This document shows, piece by piece, positions 7,322-16,214 of a DNA stretch of 64,000 nucleotides (position 1 is the stretch's first letter; every line of letters starts with the position of its first letter). Location: NCBI RefSeq assembly GCF_000373585.1, contig NZ_KB891902.1, positions 18,307-82,306 of the forward strand, given 5' to 3'. Both the position numbers and the translations under genes were made by a program. Under the pieces are notes generated by a model. That model did no database searches, was not told the origin of the DNA, and worked only from the letters and a program-made list of their open reading frames with translations. Source of the stretch: Streptomyces sp. MspMP-M5. GTDB lineage: Bacteria; Actinomycetota; Actinomycetes; Streptomycetales; Streptomycetaceae.

Positions 7322-9235
7322 TCACCGATGGCCCAGGTGGAGCTGGAGTCGTGGCAGGGCAGGGCCGGTGCCAGTGGCTGCTGCGGGGGGCGTTCCTCCT
7401 GTGGTGGTCGAGGGCGGTGGCCGTCGGATGGTGGCGGCTTCATCCGTCAGCATCAAGGCCATGAGCAGGCCGGCGGAGCGTTCGCTGAGTGCCTGTGCCG
7501 CGGGTAGCAGCCGGTGACGCTGCTGGGCCGGCAGGGACAGGGCCACACAGGTGGCGTGTCCGGGGATGCCCAGGGGGAAGGCGGCGCAGACTTCGCGGTC
7601 GGAGTATTCCAACAGGTCGAACTGGGCGGCGTGGGGTCCATGGCCGTCGAGTGCCTCGAAGAGTGCGCGGGGGTTGGTGATGGTGCGGCTGGTGAGCTTG
7701 ATGGGCCGGTGGCGGGCCAGATGGTTCATGCGGTCGTCGAAGTCGAGTTGGGCAAGCAGGCTCTTGCCGACGGCGCTGGCGTGGGCGGTGTCGCGGAAGG
7801 CGACCCACTCGGTGACCGGGGGCGCCTGGGGCCCGTACGCGGTGTGGAGCACGTTGACGTCGCCCTCGGCGTAGTCGCTGACGTAGACGGCGGCGCCGAG
7901 GTGGTCCCGCAGTCCGGTGAGGGTCTGCTGAAGCAGCTGTGCGCGTCGCTCGGGGCGTCGGGTCATCTCCATCAAGGGGCCGGGGAGGTGGACGCCGGCG
8001 ACCGTGGAGATCAGCTGCTGGCCCCGCAACCAGTGCAGCAGCCAGGCAACCGGCCCCAACGCAAGCCCACTTCGGCGTGCCAGATCCCGGGTGGTGATCC
8101 CGTCGGCGCCATCCACGAGGTAGAGGACGTCCAGCGCTCGGGCGGCGGCCTTCCACTGCTGAGGGGTGTCGGTGTACACCACGGTCCGGCGGGCCATTTC
8201 GGTCAGAACCGCCGGGCGCAGCGCGTTCGCCGACCACCACGGATCGCGCCCGCGCGTCCCGTCCGCTGCTGCGTTGGAGGCGTGGGGAACGGGGCCGGGC
8301 TGGCGCGGGGGCAGCGGAAGCAGCAATCCCGCACCGCGCAGCGCGGTGTAGCTGGGAGCCGGAGTGGGGGCGGGAGCGGGAGCCGGAGTGGCGGCGGGGC
8401 CGACGCACTCGCCGTGGGGACGCGACAGCCACGCGGGCGAAGACTCCAGCTGTGACTGTGACTGTGACTGTGACTGTGCCTGTGACTGCGACTCCGGCTC
8501 CGGCTCTGGCTCCGGCTCCGGCTCTGGCAGCGAAGGGTGTCCGCCCCGGCACCAAGGGTCGTCCCGGCGACTGGGCCCAGAGTGGGGCACGTGGACGCGG
8601 CCCAGGCGGGGTGCGGGCACCGGAACGAGTCGGCCGGTGACTGCCGTCACCTGCCCGCTCGGCTCCGGGGTGTCGGAGGGCGCGGAGACGGGATCGGCAT
8701 CGACGTCGTGCGGCGTGCCAGGCACCGCTGGCCTGCCCATGCCTTCCCGGACTTCGTCGATGAACTGCGGGTCCTCGATGGCCACGGATGGTGTGGAGGT
8801 GGCCGTAGGGCCGGTCATGGTCTCCATCAACGTACAGGCGTCACCGTGGCCGTGCCGTGCGGCTTCAGCGACCAGGAACCGCACGTTTTCCCGCTCACCT
8901 CGCCTGCTGCCTGCCCGGGCGGCGAGGGCGGCCAGCCGGAACAGCGCCCCGGGGTGACCGGCCTCCGCGGCCGTGCCCAGCCACTCGGCAGCCGAGGTCA
9001 GCTCGCCACGAGCCAGCGCCTTCGAGCCCAGCCGATAAAGGGAGTTGGCGTGCGCCCGCTCCTCGGCGGTCAGTGCGTAGGCGGCGGCCAGCGGACCGAA
9101 GTCCCCACACGGCCGGTCCCAGAAGTCGGGCGGACCGGCGAGCTGGGCCAGCAATGCTGCGAGCCCGGCCGGGACCACCGGCTCCGGGCGCCCCGCCCCG
9201 CCGCGGTGGCCGTCGTACCTGCTCACATCCCTCAC
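7322..9235 (-). CDS. IclR-type regulator with Sel1/TPR-like N-terminus and low-complexity linker
   Basis: The 637-residue protein has three parts. Residues about 20-150 resemble short Sel1/TPR helices (LYRLGSKALARGELTSAAEW). A linker at about 200-330 contains alternating PE, then QS dipeptides. From about residue 330 comes a winged helix (RALDVLYLVDGADGITTRDL) followed by an IclR effector domain with HASAVGKSLLAQLD and EYSDREVCAAFPLG. IclR proteins usually have only about 250 residues, so the N-terminal part is an addition. The start overlaps the sigma-factor stop by 4 bp, so the two are translationally coupled. Function in a sigma-factor circuit is inference. Confidence 0.8.
   Translation of the reverse strand: MRDVSRYDGHRGGAGRPEPVVPAGLAALLAQLAGPPDFWDRPCGDFGPLAAAYALTAEERAHANSLYRLGSKALARGELTSAAEWLGTAAEAGHPGALFRLAALAARAGSRRGERENVRFLVAEAARHGHGDACTLMETMTGPTATSTPSVAIEDPQFIDEVREGMGRPAVPGTPHDVDADPVSAPSDTPEPSGQVTAVTGRLVPVPAPRLGRVHVPHSGPSRRDDPWCRGGHPSLPEPEPEPEPEPESQSQAQSQSQSQSQLESSPAWLSRPHGECVGPAATPAPAPAPTPAPSYTALRGAGLLLPLPPRQPGPVPHASNAAADGTRGRDPWWSANALRPAVLTEMARRTVVYTDTPQQWKAAARALDVLYLVDGADGITTRDLARRSGLALGPVAWLLHWLRGQQLISTVAGVHLPGPLMEMTRRPERRAQLLQQTLTGLRDHLGAAVYVSDYAEGDVNVLHTAYGPQAPPVTEWVAFRDTAHASAVGKSLLAQLDFDDRMNHLARHRPIKLTSRTITNPRALFEALDGHGPHAAQFDLLEYSDREVCAAFPLGIPGHATCVALSLPAQQRHRLLPAAQALSERSAGLLMALMLTDEAATIRRPPPSTTTGGTPPAAATGTGPALPRLQLHLGHR
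8451..8528. repeat. Hexanucleotide repeats inside the IclR-type gene
   Basis: On the plus strand TGTGAC units (8451 to about 8488) are followed by GGCTCC/GGCTCT units (to 8528). On the coding strand they encode the Pro-Glu and Gln-Ser runs. Such arrays change length by slippage in steps of two residues without breaking the frame. Confidence 0.8.
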
Positions 9236-9843
9236 CTGTCCCTCACCCCGTGCTGCTTCTGCTTGCGGTGCCCAGACCGAATATGCCCGGCGAGCATGCT
9301 CCTTAGTTGTGAAACGGCCTTGTTCCGCATTTTGTGGAGCTGGCGTGCGGAAATACCGAGCACGAGTGCGATCTCCACATCACTGAGCCCCTGGCTCTGC
9401 AGATCCACCACCTTCTGCTGCAGGCTCCTGGGCATCTCCTCGATCGCCGGCCGCACCAGCTCGTGCAGCACCCGGTCCGCCTCCTGCGCCACCCGCCGCT
9501 CCGGCACCGCGTCCAGACCGTCGCTGGCCAACAGCACCAACCGCTTCCTCTGCAACTCCGTACGGAAGCGGTCGAGGGCCAGGTTGCGGGTCGCCCGCTG
9601 CAGATACGCCATCACGTTCGTCTCCGGCGCCAGCCCGCCACCTGCCGCCTTCGACCCCACCCGCAAATACGCCTCCTGCGCGATGTCCTGACACGCAGCC
9701 AGCGAGAGCTCCTGGAACTCCCGCCGCAGCGCATAAGGCTGCCTGGCCATGAAGTCCGGGTAGCACTCCAACAGCCGCTGAGCCACCTCCCCACCCATAA
9801 CCGCCGCCTCTGTGCGCAGGCCGTCGCCTACCACGGTCCCCAC
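9232..9843 (-). CDS. Sigma-70-family RNA polymerase sigma factor
   Basis: This 203-residue protein has sigma region 2 (CQDIAQEAYLRVG, YLQRATRNLALDRFR) and a region 4 helix-turn-helix (QSQGLSDVEIALVLGISARQ). It resembles ECF-like or RNA polymerase sigma-like proteins. The start may be GTG at 9843 or, more likely by ribosome-site spacing (AGGAG, 8 nt), GTG at 9834. It overlaps a small upstream gene and the downstream IclR-type gene, so three genes are probably co-transcribed. Confidence 0.8.
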   Translation of the reverse strand: MGTVVGDGLRTEAAVMGGEVAQRLLECYPDFMARQPYALRREFQELSLAACQDIAQEAYLRVGSKAAGGGLAPETNVMAYLQRATRNLALDRFRTELQRKRLVLLASDGLDAVPERRVAQEADRVLHELVRPAIEEMPRSLQQKVVDLQSQGLSDVEIALVLGISARQLHKMRNKAVSQLRSMLAGHIRSGHRKQKQHGVRDR

Positions 9844-10145
9844 TCCTCACCCGCCATGCCACCGCCCGGGACGACCTCGACGGTCACCACCACCTGCAAT
9901 GGCACGGATACCGGCGGCGGGGTCGCGACGCCCACCCGCACCACCAAGGGCCCGCCGTCGCACCGACATTTCTCACGCCATTTCGCATGTCGCTTCTCAA
10001 GCCCACCTCGCCCACCGGCAGTTCGTGACCCACCGGGGCCGCCTCCGCCAGGGACGCGCTCCCAGCAAAGACGCAGCACGACGCCCAGCGCGTGTACCGC
10101 GCTCACGACGGCCGGGAGGTATCCGGTCCATTCCAGCGAAGTCAT
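9828..10145 (-). CDS. Small putative membrane protein upstream of the sigma factor
   Basis: The 105-residue frame starts with ATG preceded by GGGAGA at a good distance. It has a hydrophobic stretch at about residues 8-27 (GYLPAVVSAVHALGVVLRL), a basic Gly-rich middle and a beta-like tail (PLQVVVTVEVVPGGG). Its 3' end overlaps the sigma-factor start. I do not recognise the family. An anti-sigma role is possible from position alone. Confidence 0.5.
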   Translation of the reverse strand: MTSLEWTGYLPAVVSAVHALGVVLRLCWERVPGGGGPGGSRTAGGRGGLEKRHAKWREKCRCDGGPLVVRVGVATPPPVSVPLQVVVTVEVVPGGGMAGEEWGPW

Positions 10146-10588
10146 GAGTGGTTCTCCCTCGATCGGGCCCGGACGCGGTGTGCGTCCTCGCTTTCCCGAC
10201 GAACCCAGGGGCCCACTTCTCCCTCCAACCTCCCACCAATCAGCCGAACGGGTGACGAGATCCGCGCCGGACGCCCGTCGAGCCGGAGGCCGACTCGTCC
10301 GGCCCGCACCTCCCGCACCGTCCGCATGGCCCGCACTTCCGGCACGCCCCGAATCGCCCGTAGCAGACGAACGCCCCTATATATGCAACAGAAGCGCCCT
10401 GCTCGGTGCCGGCGCGCGTAACGACGCAACCGGCCCCGAACTGTCCGGTCCCAGGCACTCCGCTTCAGCTCCACCACGGTGCGCGGGCGGGCGCAGCTCA
10501 TCCCGGCAGCACTGCAAGCGTCAACCGCCAGGCGCTTCGGTTCCCGCCATGCCCTCCAGGACGTTGTCACGGTCGTGAGCAGGCGTGG
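10146..10588. other. Intergenic region without a gene
   Basis: The frames here are Arg/Ala-rich and look like non-coding high-GC sequence. The stretch holds the promoter region of the small-protein/sigma operon and the 3' flank of the kinase gene at 10589. A local AT-rich patch (TATATATGCAACAG) lies near 10378. Confidence 0.45.
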
Positions 10589-11806
10589 TCAGAGCGTGAT
10601 CCGCAGGACGCGAGGGGAACGGACTGCCGGTTCGGGTAGCCGAAGGGGAGTGCGGCCCGGCGTGATGCTCCCCAGGAGAGTCGCATGGCGGGCGCCCGTG
10701 CTTGAGGGGATCGTGCCGGGCAGTCCGTGGAAGGTGAGGAATCCCAGGATGGCGAAGGCAAGGGCTTCCTTCGCGTCGGAGGGCAGTCCGAAGTCGTCGC
10801 TTGGACGCATCCGCACGTGGGGGAGTTCCTCGGCGATCATCCGCATGAGCGTCGGGTTGTGGGCACCGCCTCCGGAGACGACGAGGTCGGTGACGCGCTC
10901 GTTCCGGCAGGCGTCGGCCACGGTGATCGCGGTCAGGCGCGCCAGGGTGGCCAGCACATCGTCGGCGTCGAGCCCTGGCGTCGCGTGCAGCGCCTGCTGC
11001 AGGTAGGGCAGATGGAAGTGTTCCTTGCCGGTGCTCTTGGGTGCGGGCCGGCGGTAGTACGGGTCGGCCAGGAGGCGGCGGAGCAGGTCGGGACTGGTTC
11101 GGCCGGCGGCGGCTCTGCGTCCGTCCTGGTCGTAGCGTGCTGCCCCGTTGGTGAAGTGGCGGACGGCGGCGTCCAGGAGGGCATTGGCGGGGCCGGTGTC
11201 GAATGCCAGCGGCTCGGTGCCGGGGGCGACGATGGTGATGTTGGCGATGCCTCCGAGATTGAGGGCCGCCGGCGTACCGGGCAGCGCACCCAGCAGCAGG
11301 CTGTCGATCATGCTGACCAGCGGGGCGCCCTGTCCACCGGCGGCGACGTCTTTGCTGCGCAGGTCGGAGACGACGGGGAGCCCGGTTCGCTCGGCGATCC
11401 AGGCAGGTTGGCCGAGTTGGAGCGTGCCGCGGACGCTGTCGTTGGCAACCCAGTGGTAGAGGGTCTGGCCGTGCGAGACGACGAGGCCGGCGGCGTCGGC
11501 GCACAACTCGTGCAGGGCCCGTTCGGCAACGGCGGCGAAGGCCCGTCCGATGCCGGTATCCAGAGCGCAGATGGCCTGCACGGTCGTGGCGGCCGGGGGC
11601 AGGGTGTTGGCGATGAGGTTCCGCAGATCGTCGGGGTAGGGGGCGGAAAGATGTCCGAGCGGGCGCAGGTGCAGGGTGTCGCCGTCGAGGACGAGTTCAG
11701 CGGCGGCGGCGTCGATGGCGTCGTAGGAGGTCCCTGACATCAGCCCGATCACGCGCATGGCATCGTCGGGTAGGTCGGTTGCACGGTCGTGGTGGGAGGG
11801 AGGCAC
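10589..11806 (-). CDS. anmK: Anhydro-N-acetylmuramic acid kinase
   Basis: AnmK phosphorylates and opens 1,6-anhydro-MurNAc, a cell-wall turnover product, to MurNAc-6-phosphate in the cytoplasm. The protein has the family start RVIGLMSGTSYDAIDAAAAE, VSHGQTLYHW, LNLGGIANITIV and VVSGGGAHNPTLM, and at about 390-405 residues the usual length. I chose GTG at 11806 because GGAAGGA lies just upstream; ATG at 11758 is the alternative with the conserved N-terminus. It is a single gene. Confidence 0.92.
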   Translation of the reverse strand: MPPSHHDRATDLPDDAMRVIGLMSGTSYDAIDAAAAELVLDGDTLHLRPLGHLSAPYPDDLRNLIANTLPPAATTVQAICALDTGIGRAFAAVAERALHELCADAAGLVVSHGQTLYHWVANDSVRGTLQLGQPAWIAERTGLPVVSDLRSKDVAAGGQGAPLVSMIDSLLLGALPGTPAALNLGGIANITIVAPGTEPLAFDTGPANALLDAAVRHFTNGAARYDQDGRRAAAGRTSPDLLRRLLADPYYRRPAPKSTGKEHFHLPYLQQALHATPGLDADDVLATLARLTAITVADACRNERVTDLVVSGGGAHNPTLMRMIAEELPHVRMRPSDDFGLPSDAKEALAFAILGFLTFHGLPGTIPSSTGARHATLLGSITPGRTPLRLPEPAVRSPRVLRITL

Positions 11807-11849
11807 GGTTCCTTCCCGGGGCTGCTGGCGGGGGAGGGGGAGAGGCAAA

Positions 11850-12020
11850 CTTTACCGGCGCGGCCTCCGTCCGGAGACGGCACACGTCGGAGTGCTGCTC
11901 GTGGACATCGAAGCCGGCCTGGTGATCCGGGACGGCGATCGCGTGGTCCGGCACTGCTCCGATCTGGTGGATGATCTCCACCATGGCGGAGATGATCACG
12001 GCTTTTCCACCAACCGGGGC
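11850..12020. other. Gap with an unassigned open frame
   Basis: Both strands are open. One reads GVLLVDIEAGLVIRDGDRVV (plus), the other AVIISAMVEIIHQIGAVPDH (minus). Either may be a gene fragment, but I recognise neither. Confidence 0.25.
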
Positions 12021-13250
12021 TTATGCACGGGGCGTTCGCCCGTAAGGCAGTAGTCGTTCGCAAAGGAGTACTACGCAGGCTCCGACGGTCAGCAGGCTGC
12101 CGGTGAGGAAGGTGCTCCGCACGTCGGCCAGTGTAAGGATCAGTGCCCCGAGCGCGGCGCCCGCTGCGATGCCGGCGTTGTAGACACCGGAGTTGGCCGC
12201 CAGGGCGATGTCCGTGCGGCCCGGTGCACACTCCAGCATGGCGTTCTGGGTGGTCATGAACACCGGCCCGAGCGCGCCGCCCATCAGAGCCAGGAACGCC
12301 ACCGCTGCCACCGGTTCGCTGCCTGCCGCGTACAGGCCGAACATGCCCACCGCCTGCGTGGCCACGGCGGCGACCAGTGCGGCGCGGGGAAAGCGGTCCA
12401 GCAGCGCTCCGGTGATGCTCACCCCGGCCAGGCACGCAACACCGAACACCACGAACAGGGCGCTGACGATGCTTGGCGAGAATCCGCTCACATCGCCCAG
12501 TAACGTCGAGATGTAGGTGTATCCCGTGAACGCCCCGGTGGCCGACAGGGCCCCACCTGTCAGCACTGTTGCGAACCGGCGGGTGTTGGGGCTCGTTCCG
12601 TAGGCGGCAGGTTCTTCTTCCGGGCGAGAGGTTGGCAGCAGTGCGGCGGTCGTCACCCAGGAGATGCACCCCGCGGCCGCGAGCATGGCGACGGGTACCC
12701 GCCAGTCGCTGTGCTGGCCGAGCCAGGTCCCGGCGGGAACACCGAGCACGAGAGCGAGCGAACCGGCGACGGACAGCGCCCCGACCACCCGCCCGCGGAG
12801 CCGCGGCGTGAACAGGCCCACCGCGACCGGCCCCAGCACGGCCCAGAAGAGCGCCTGGGCGAGCGCGGTCAGCAGCCGCGCGGCAAGGAACAACCAGTAG
12901 GAGTTCGCCGACGCCGCCACCAGACTGGACACGACGAGCGTGCCGAGGAGTCCGGTGAGCACATGACGTCGGGGCACCGCACGCACGACGTGGGCCAGCG
13001 GTACAGAGGCGAGGGCCACAGTCAGGCCGTAACCGGTGACCAGGAGACCCACCGCAGACTGGGACACCCGCAGGCTTCGGGAGATGAGCTCCAGGAGGCC
13101 GACCGGCAGGTTCTCCGCCGTGTTGAAGGTGAAGGCGGCCAGCATCAGGGCGACGAGTACCGCCGGACCGTGCCAGGCAGCCGGTGGCCGAGTGCGCACG
13201 CGGACTCTTCCTGCCCTCGCCGGTTGCGCCTCTTCCGCGGCCTCATCCAT
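12021..13250 (-). CDS. MFS transporter, DHA1/AraJ-like
   Basis: The 409-residue membrane protein has about 12 helices. ENLPVGLLELISRSLRVSQS is the typical N-terminal helix 1 region of the AraJ/SotB sugar-efflux or chloramphenicol-resistance branch; VTGYGLTVALASVPLAHVVR and TPRLRGRVVGALSVAGSLA follow. It should export a small molecule or drug. GAGG lies 8 nt before the ATG. It is not evidently part of an operon. Confidence 0.87.
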   Translation of the reverse strand: MDEAAEEAQPARAGRVRVRTRPPAAWHGPAVLVALMLAAFTFNTAENLPVGLLELISRSLRVSQSAVGLLVTGYGLTVALASVPLAHVVRAVPRRHVLTGLLGTLVVSSLVAASANSYWLFLAARLLTALAQALFWAVLGPVAVGLFTPRLRGRVVGALSVAGSLALVLGVPAGTWLGQHSDWRVPVAMLAAAGCISWVTTAALLPTSRPEEEPAAYGTSPNTRRFATVLTGGALSATGAFTGYTYISTLLGDVSGFSPSIVSALFVVFGVACLAGVSITGALLDRFPRAALVAAVATQAVGMFGLYAAGSEPVAAVAFLALMGGALGPVFMTTQNAMLECAPGRTDIALAANSGVYNAGIAAGAALGALILTLADVRSTFLTGSLLTVGACVVLLCERLLPYGRTPRA

Positions 13251-13345
13251 GGAGGTACCTCATCGGGCTCACCGGCCCTGCCGCAACCCAATTCCTCTGC
13301 CGGGTGGGGCTCAGGGGGCAAGTATGACTTGGCGGGTTGGCGGAA

Positions 13346-13495
13346 GTGCTCCGGCTCCGCTTGATCTGGCACGACGCTGACATCGCACGCCAGGCACTGG
13401 CTGATGTCGTCGTGGACGCGGAGAGTGGACTCAGCTGCTTCGACGACATCGTGCGGCTCCTCACGCGCACAGGTGCCACCGTGATCCTGCGGTAG
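13346..13495 (+). CDS. Small hypothetical protein, possibly a C-terminal gene fragment
   Basis: A 49-codon GTG frame encodes RLIWHDADIARQALADVVVD and ends with RLLTRTGATVILR. The sequence is less Arg/Pro-biased than random frames here, and a strong hairpin follows 19 bp after the stop. It could be a small gene or the tail of a lost larger gene. No family recognised. Confidence 0.35.
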   Translation: MLRLRLIWHDADIARQALADVVVDAESGLSCFDDIVRLLTRTGATVILR

Positions 13496-13513
13496 CCGAG
13501 CCGAGCGCGGGCA

Positions 13514-13542
13514 CGCCCGGGGCCGGCGGGCGGCCCCGGGCG
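13514..13542. terminator. Strong GC hairpin
   Basis: CGCCCGGGGCCG, a 5-nt loop and CGGCCCCGGGCG form a perfect 12-bp stem. It lies just beyond the minus-strand acyl-CoA dehydrogenase stop and the small plus-strand frame, so it can serve both. Confidence 0.75.
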
Positions 13543-13563
13543 GGCGAGTTGCGCATCAGGTGG

Positions 13564-15285
13564 TTACGGCGCCATCTCGTAGGCCCCGGCCAGCGCCTCG
13601 ACGCGCTGCCAGACACGGGCGGAGCGGGCCTCGTCGGTGACCGGGCGGCGGACCGCGCCCAGTGCCCAGCGCTGCTGGTCCTCGGTGGCGGAGTCCTTGC
13701 CGTGCAGTTCGACGGCGTGCGCGGAGAAGTCGCGGACGAGCACGGCGAACAGCTCGTCCAGGACGTCGGTTTCCAGTCCGGTCAGCTGCGCCTGCTCCAG
13801 GATCAGCTGGCCGTGCACGACCAGTGCGAAGAGCTGGCCGACGGCGAGGAGCAGGTCGAGGTCGCGGCTCTGCTTCTCGTCGGGGGCGGCGGTGGTGACG
13901 AACTCGCAGAGCGCGTCGGCCTGTTCGCGGAAGCGGGCGACGTTGGGCACCTCGGCGTAGCGGTCGTAGGCGGTGCGCCAGTCATGGAATCGGATGGCGC
14001 CCAGTCCGCGCGCGGGCCCCTGCTGGAAGAGGAACGCGTCGTCGGTCGCGTCGAGGCGGGTGGGCACCGGCGCGTACTCGGCCGGGTTCAGCAGGTGGTT
14101 GCCCATGAACTTCAGGATCAGGGCGAGGTTGACGTGGACCGTTCCCTCCAGCTTCGGCAGACCCCGGATCTCGGTGGCCGCCTGGGCGAAGTAGGTGTCC
14201 TTCTCGAAGCCCTTGGCGGCGATCACGTCCCACATCAGGTCGATGACCTTCTCGCCCTCGGTGGTCACCTTCATCTTCGTCATGGGGTTGAAGAGCAGGT
14301 AGCGACGGTCCTCGGGGCCGGCGGAGCGGAAGTAGTCGACCGCGCGGTCGCTGAACAGCTTCATCCCCACGAGACGGACGTAGGCGTCGGTCAGCTCGCG
14401 GCGCACGTGCGGGAAGGCGGTGACCGGCCGGCCGTAGAGGATGCGGTTCTGCGCATGGGTGACAGCCTCGTACATCGCGTGCTCGCAGATGCCGATGGCG
14501 CCGGTGCAGAGGTTGAACTTGCCGACGTTGACGGTGTTGAGGGCGGCGTCGAAGGCGGCGCGGCCGGTGTGCAGGATGTCGTCGGGGCCGACCGGGTAGT
14601 CCTCCAGACGGAACTCGCTGACGTACTTGGATGAGTCGACGACGTTCTTCACCAGGTGGTACGCCGGGTGGCGGCTGTCCGCGGCGAAGAAGACATAGCC
14701 GTCCGGGCCCTCGATGTCGGTGCGCCGGCCGAAGACGGAGACGAGCCCGGCGGCGTTGCCGTTGCCGATGTAGTACTTGGAGCCGCTGGCGCGGAAACCG
14801 CCCTCGCCGTCGGGCTCCAGCAGCATGTCGGTGGAGTAGATGTCGGCGCCGTGCGCCTTCTCCGACAGACCGAACGCGAACACCTCGCCCTGGTCGAGGA
14901 GTTCGGCCGCGCGGGCCCGGACAGTGGCGTTGTCGCTCTGCCAGACCGGGCCGAGCCCGAGGATGGTGACCTGCCAGGCATACCAGTAGTCGAGCCCGTA
15001 GAAGCCGAAGATCTCGTTCAGTGCGGCGATCCGGGCGGTGTCCCACCGCTTGTCCGGCTGCCCGTCGGCGGCCGAGGCCGGGGTCAGGAAGGTCGCGAAC
15101 AGCTTCTCCTTCGCGGCGAACGCGAGGAACTCCGCCAGCCAGGCACGGGAGCGGTAGTCCTCGATGAGCTTGCGCTTGCCGCGCTCCTCGAACCAGTCGA
15201 CGGTGGCGCGCAGCAGCCGTCGGGTCTCGGCGTCGAAGTGCGCCGGGTCGTAGGTGCGCGGGTTGAACAGCAGGGAATCCGCCAT
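13564..15285 (-). CDS. Acyl-CoA dehydrogenase family protein
   Basis: The 573-residue flavoenzyme has a longer N-terminus than mitochondrial-type enzymes. Visible parts are FGLSEKAHGADIYSTDMLLE (FAD/substrate loop), FRASGSKYYIGNGNAAGLVS, and a C-terminal helical domain with YGRPVTAFPHVRRELTDAYV. The size and the C-terminal extension fit the large actinobacterial acyl-CoA dehydrogenases of uncertain substrate. A PadR regulator lies directly upstream on the same strand, with 94 bp between, so that regulator may control it. Confidence 0.87.
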   Translation of the reverse strand: MADSLLFNPRTYDPAHFDAETRRLLRATVDWFEERGKRKLIEDYRSRAWLAEFLAFAAKEKLFATFLTPASAADGQPDKRWDTARIAALNEIFGFYGLDYWYAWQVTILGLGPVWQSDNATVRARAAELLDQGEVFAFGLSEKAHGADIYSTDMLLEPDGEGGFRASGSKYYIGNGNAAGLVSVFGRRTDIEGPDGYVFFAADSRHPAYHLVKNVVDSSKYVSEFRLEDYPVGPDDILHTGRAAFDAALNTVNVGKFNLCTGAIGICEHAMYEAVTHAQNRILYGRPVTAFPHVRRELTDAYVRLVGMKLFSDRAVDYFRSAGPEDRRYLLFNPMTKMKVTTEGEKVIDLMWDVIAAKGFEKDTYFAQAATEIRGLPKLEGTVHVNLALILKFMGNHLLNPAEYAPVPTRLDATDDAFLFQQGPARGLGAIRFHDWRTAYDRYAEVPNVARFREQADALCEFVTTAAPDEKQSRDLDLLLAVGQLFALVVHGQLILEQAQLTGLETDVLDELFAVLVRDFSAHAVELHGKDSATEDQQRWALGAVRRPVTDEARSARVWQRVEALAGAYEMAP

Positions 15286-15323
15286 GAGGGTCGCCTTTCC
15301 GGGCTGAGAGGTTCTTCGGTTGT

Positions 15324-15361
15324 GGGACTGCGGGACTGCGGGACTGCGGGACTGCGGGACC
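15324..15361. repeat. 8-bp tandem repeat GGGACTGC, 4.6 copies
   Basis: Four exact copies plus a partial one lie about 40-75 bp upstream of the acyl-CoA dehydrogenase start, between it and the PadR gene. Length variation here could affect expression. Confidence 0.8.
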
Positions 15362-15379
15362 GTGACGTCCGCCTGAGGT

Positions 15380-15937
15380 TCAGGGCGTGGGGCGGAGCCG
15401 GTGCAGGGTGGCGAGGACGTCGTCGAGCCAGGCGATCGTCATCCGCTCATAGGCGATTCCGCCGCGCAGCACGACGTGCTGGAGTTCCTGTCCGTCGTCG
15501 AGCGGGGCGTCGGCGGCGGGGCCGGTGAAGTCGCGCCGCTCACCCGCGAGATAGTGGGCGAGCTGGTCGGCATGTGCCTGGCGGTGCCGCTCGACCTCGC
15601 GGATCAGGGCGGCCGGGTCGTCGAAGGCCGCGCCCCGGATCTTGACGGCGAGATCGTGCCGAACGCTCTCGGGCTCGACCGGTTCGTTGAGCCACTGGGA
15701 GAGGGCGGCCCGGCCGGGGGGCGCGACGGAATACTCCTTCTTGTCCGGCCGGCCCTGCTGCGGCACGTCCCGTACGTCGATCCAGCCGTCCTGCTCCATC
15801 CGCTTGAGCACGCGATAGATCTGCTGGTGGGTGGCGGTCCAGAAGTAGCCGATGGACCGCTCGAAGCGCCGGGACAGCTCATAGCCGGACCCCGGCTTCT
15901 CCAGCAGGGACACGAGGATCGCGTGTTCGAGCGCCAT
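15380..15937 (-). CDS. PadR-family transcriptional regulator
   Basis: The 185-residue protein begins MALEHAILVSLLEKPGSGYE, the classic PadR winged-helix start, continues with GYFWTATHQQIYRVLKRMEQ and RPDKKEYSVAPPGRAAL (wing), and has the C-terminal dimerisation helices of the PadR/Vir family. It probably represses itself and the acyl-CoA dehydrogenase downstream through the palindrome 13 bp before its start. Confidence 0.92.
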   Translation of the reverse strand: MALEHAILVSLLEKPGSGYELSRRFERSIGYFWTATHQQIYRVLKRMEQDGWIDVRDVPQQGRPDKKEYSVAPPGRAALSQWLNEPVEPESVRHDLAVKIRGAAFDDPAALIREVERHRQAHADQLAHYLAGERRDFTGPAADAPLDDGQELQHVVLRGGIAYERMTIAWLDDVLATLHRLRPTP

Positions 15938-15949
15938 GCCCCGATCCTG

Positions 15950-15969
15950 CTATGCAACGAGTTGCATAG
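15950..15969. promoter_or_regulatory. Palindromic PadR-type operator
   Basis: CTATGCAAC-GA-GTTGCATAG is a perfect 9+9 palindrome 12 bp upstream of the PadR start. Its ATGCAAC/GTTGCAT core matches operators known for PadR-family autorepressors. Confidence 0.85.
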
Positions 15970-16214
15970 ACAAGCGCTCCTGCCGGGGTGAGACGCGGGT
16001 CACTCTGGTGGGGCGGGGCGGGGCGGGGCGGGACCGGGATGGCGTGGCACCCCGCCGCCGCATCGTCCCGCGCCTTGCCGTCCAGCCCGGCGCCGTCCGG
16101 CCCCGCGCCGCCCCGCGCGAATGCGCATATGCCTGCGACGCGAGCGCTCGCATTGCTGGTCGATCGCTGCGCTATCTTGTCTCGTGATTCGCGATTCCCG
16201 CTTCTGGAGGCGGC

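Noticed and set aside
8353..8528. Plus-strand frame with alternating Cys-Asp and Gly-Ser runs, like a metal-binding protein
   Set aside because: It is the antisense of hexamer repeats in the IclR-type gene, whose motifs are clear on the minus strand.
10142..10570. Minus-strand frame of 142 codons
   Set aside because: Arg-rich composition, no ribosome site, no recognisable motif; typical open frame of high-GC DNA.
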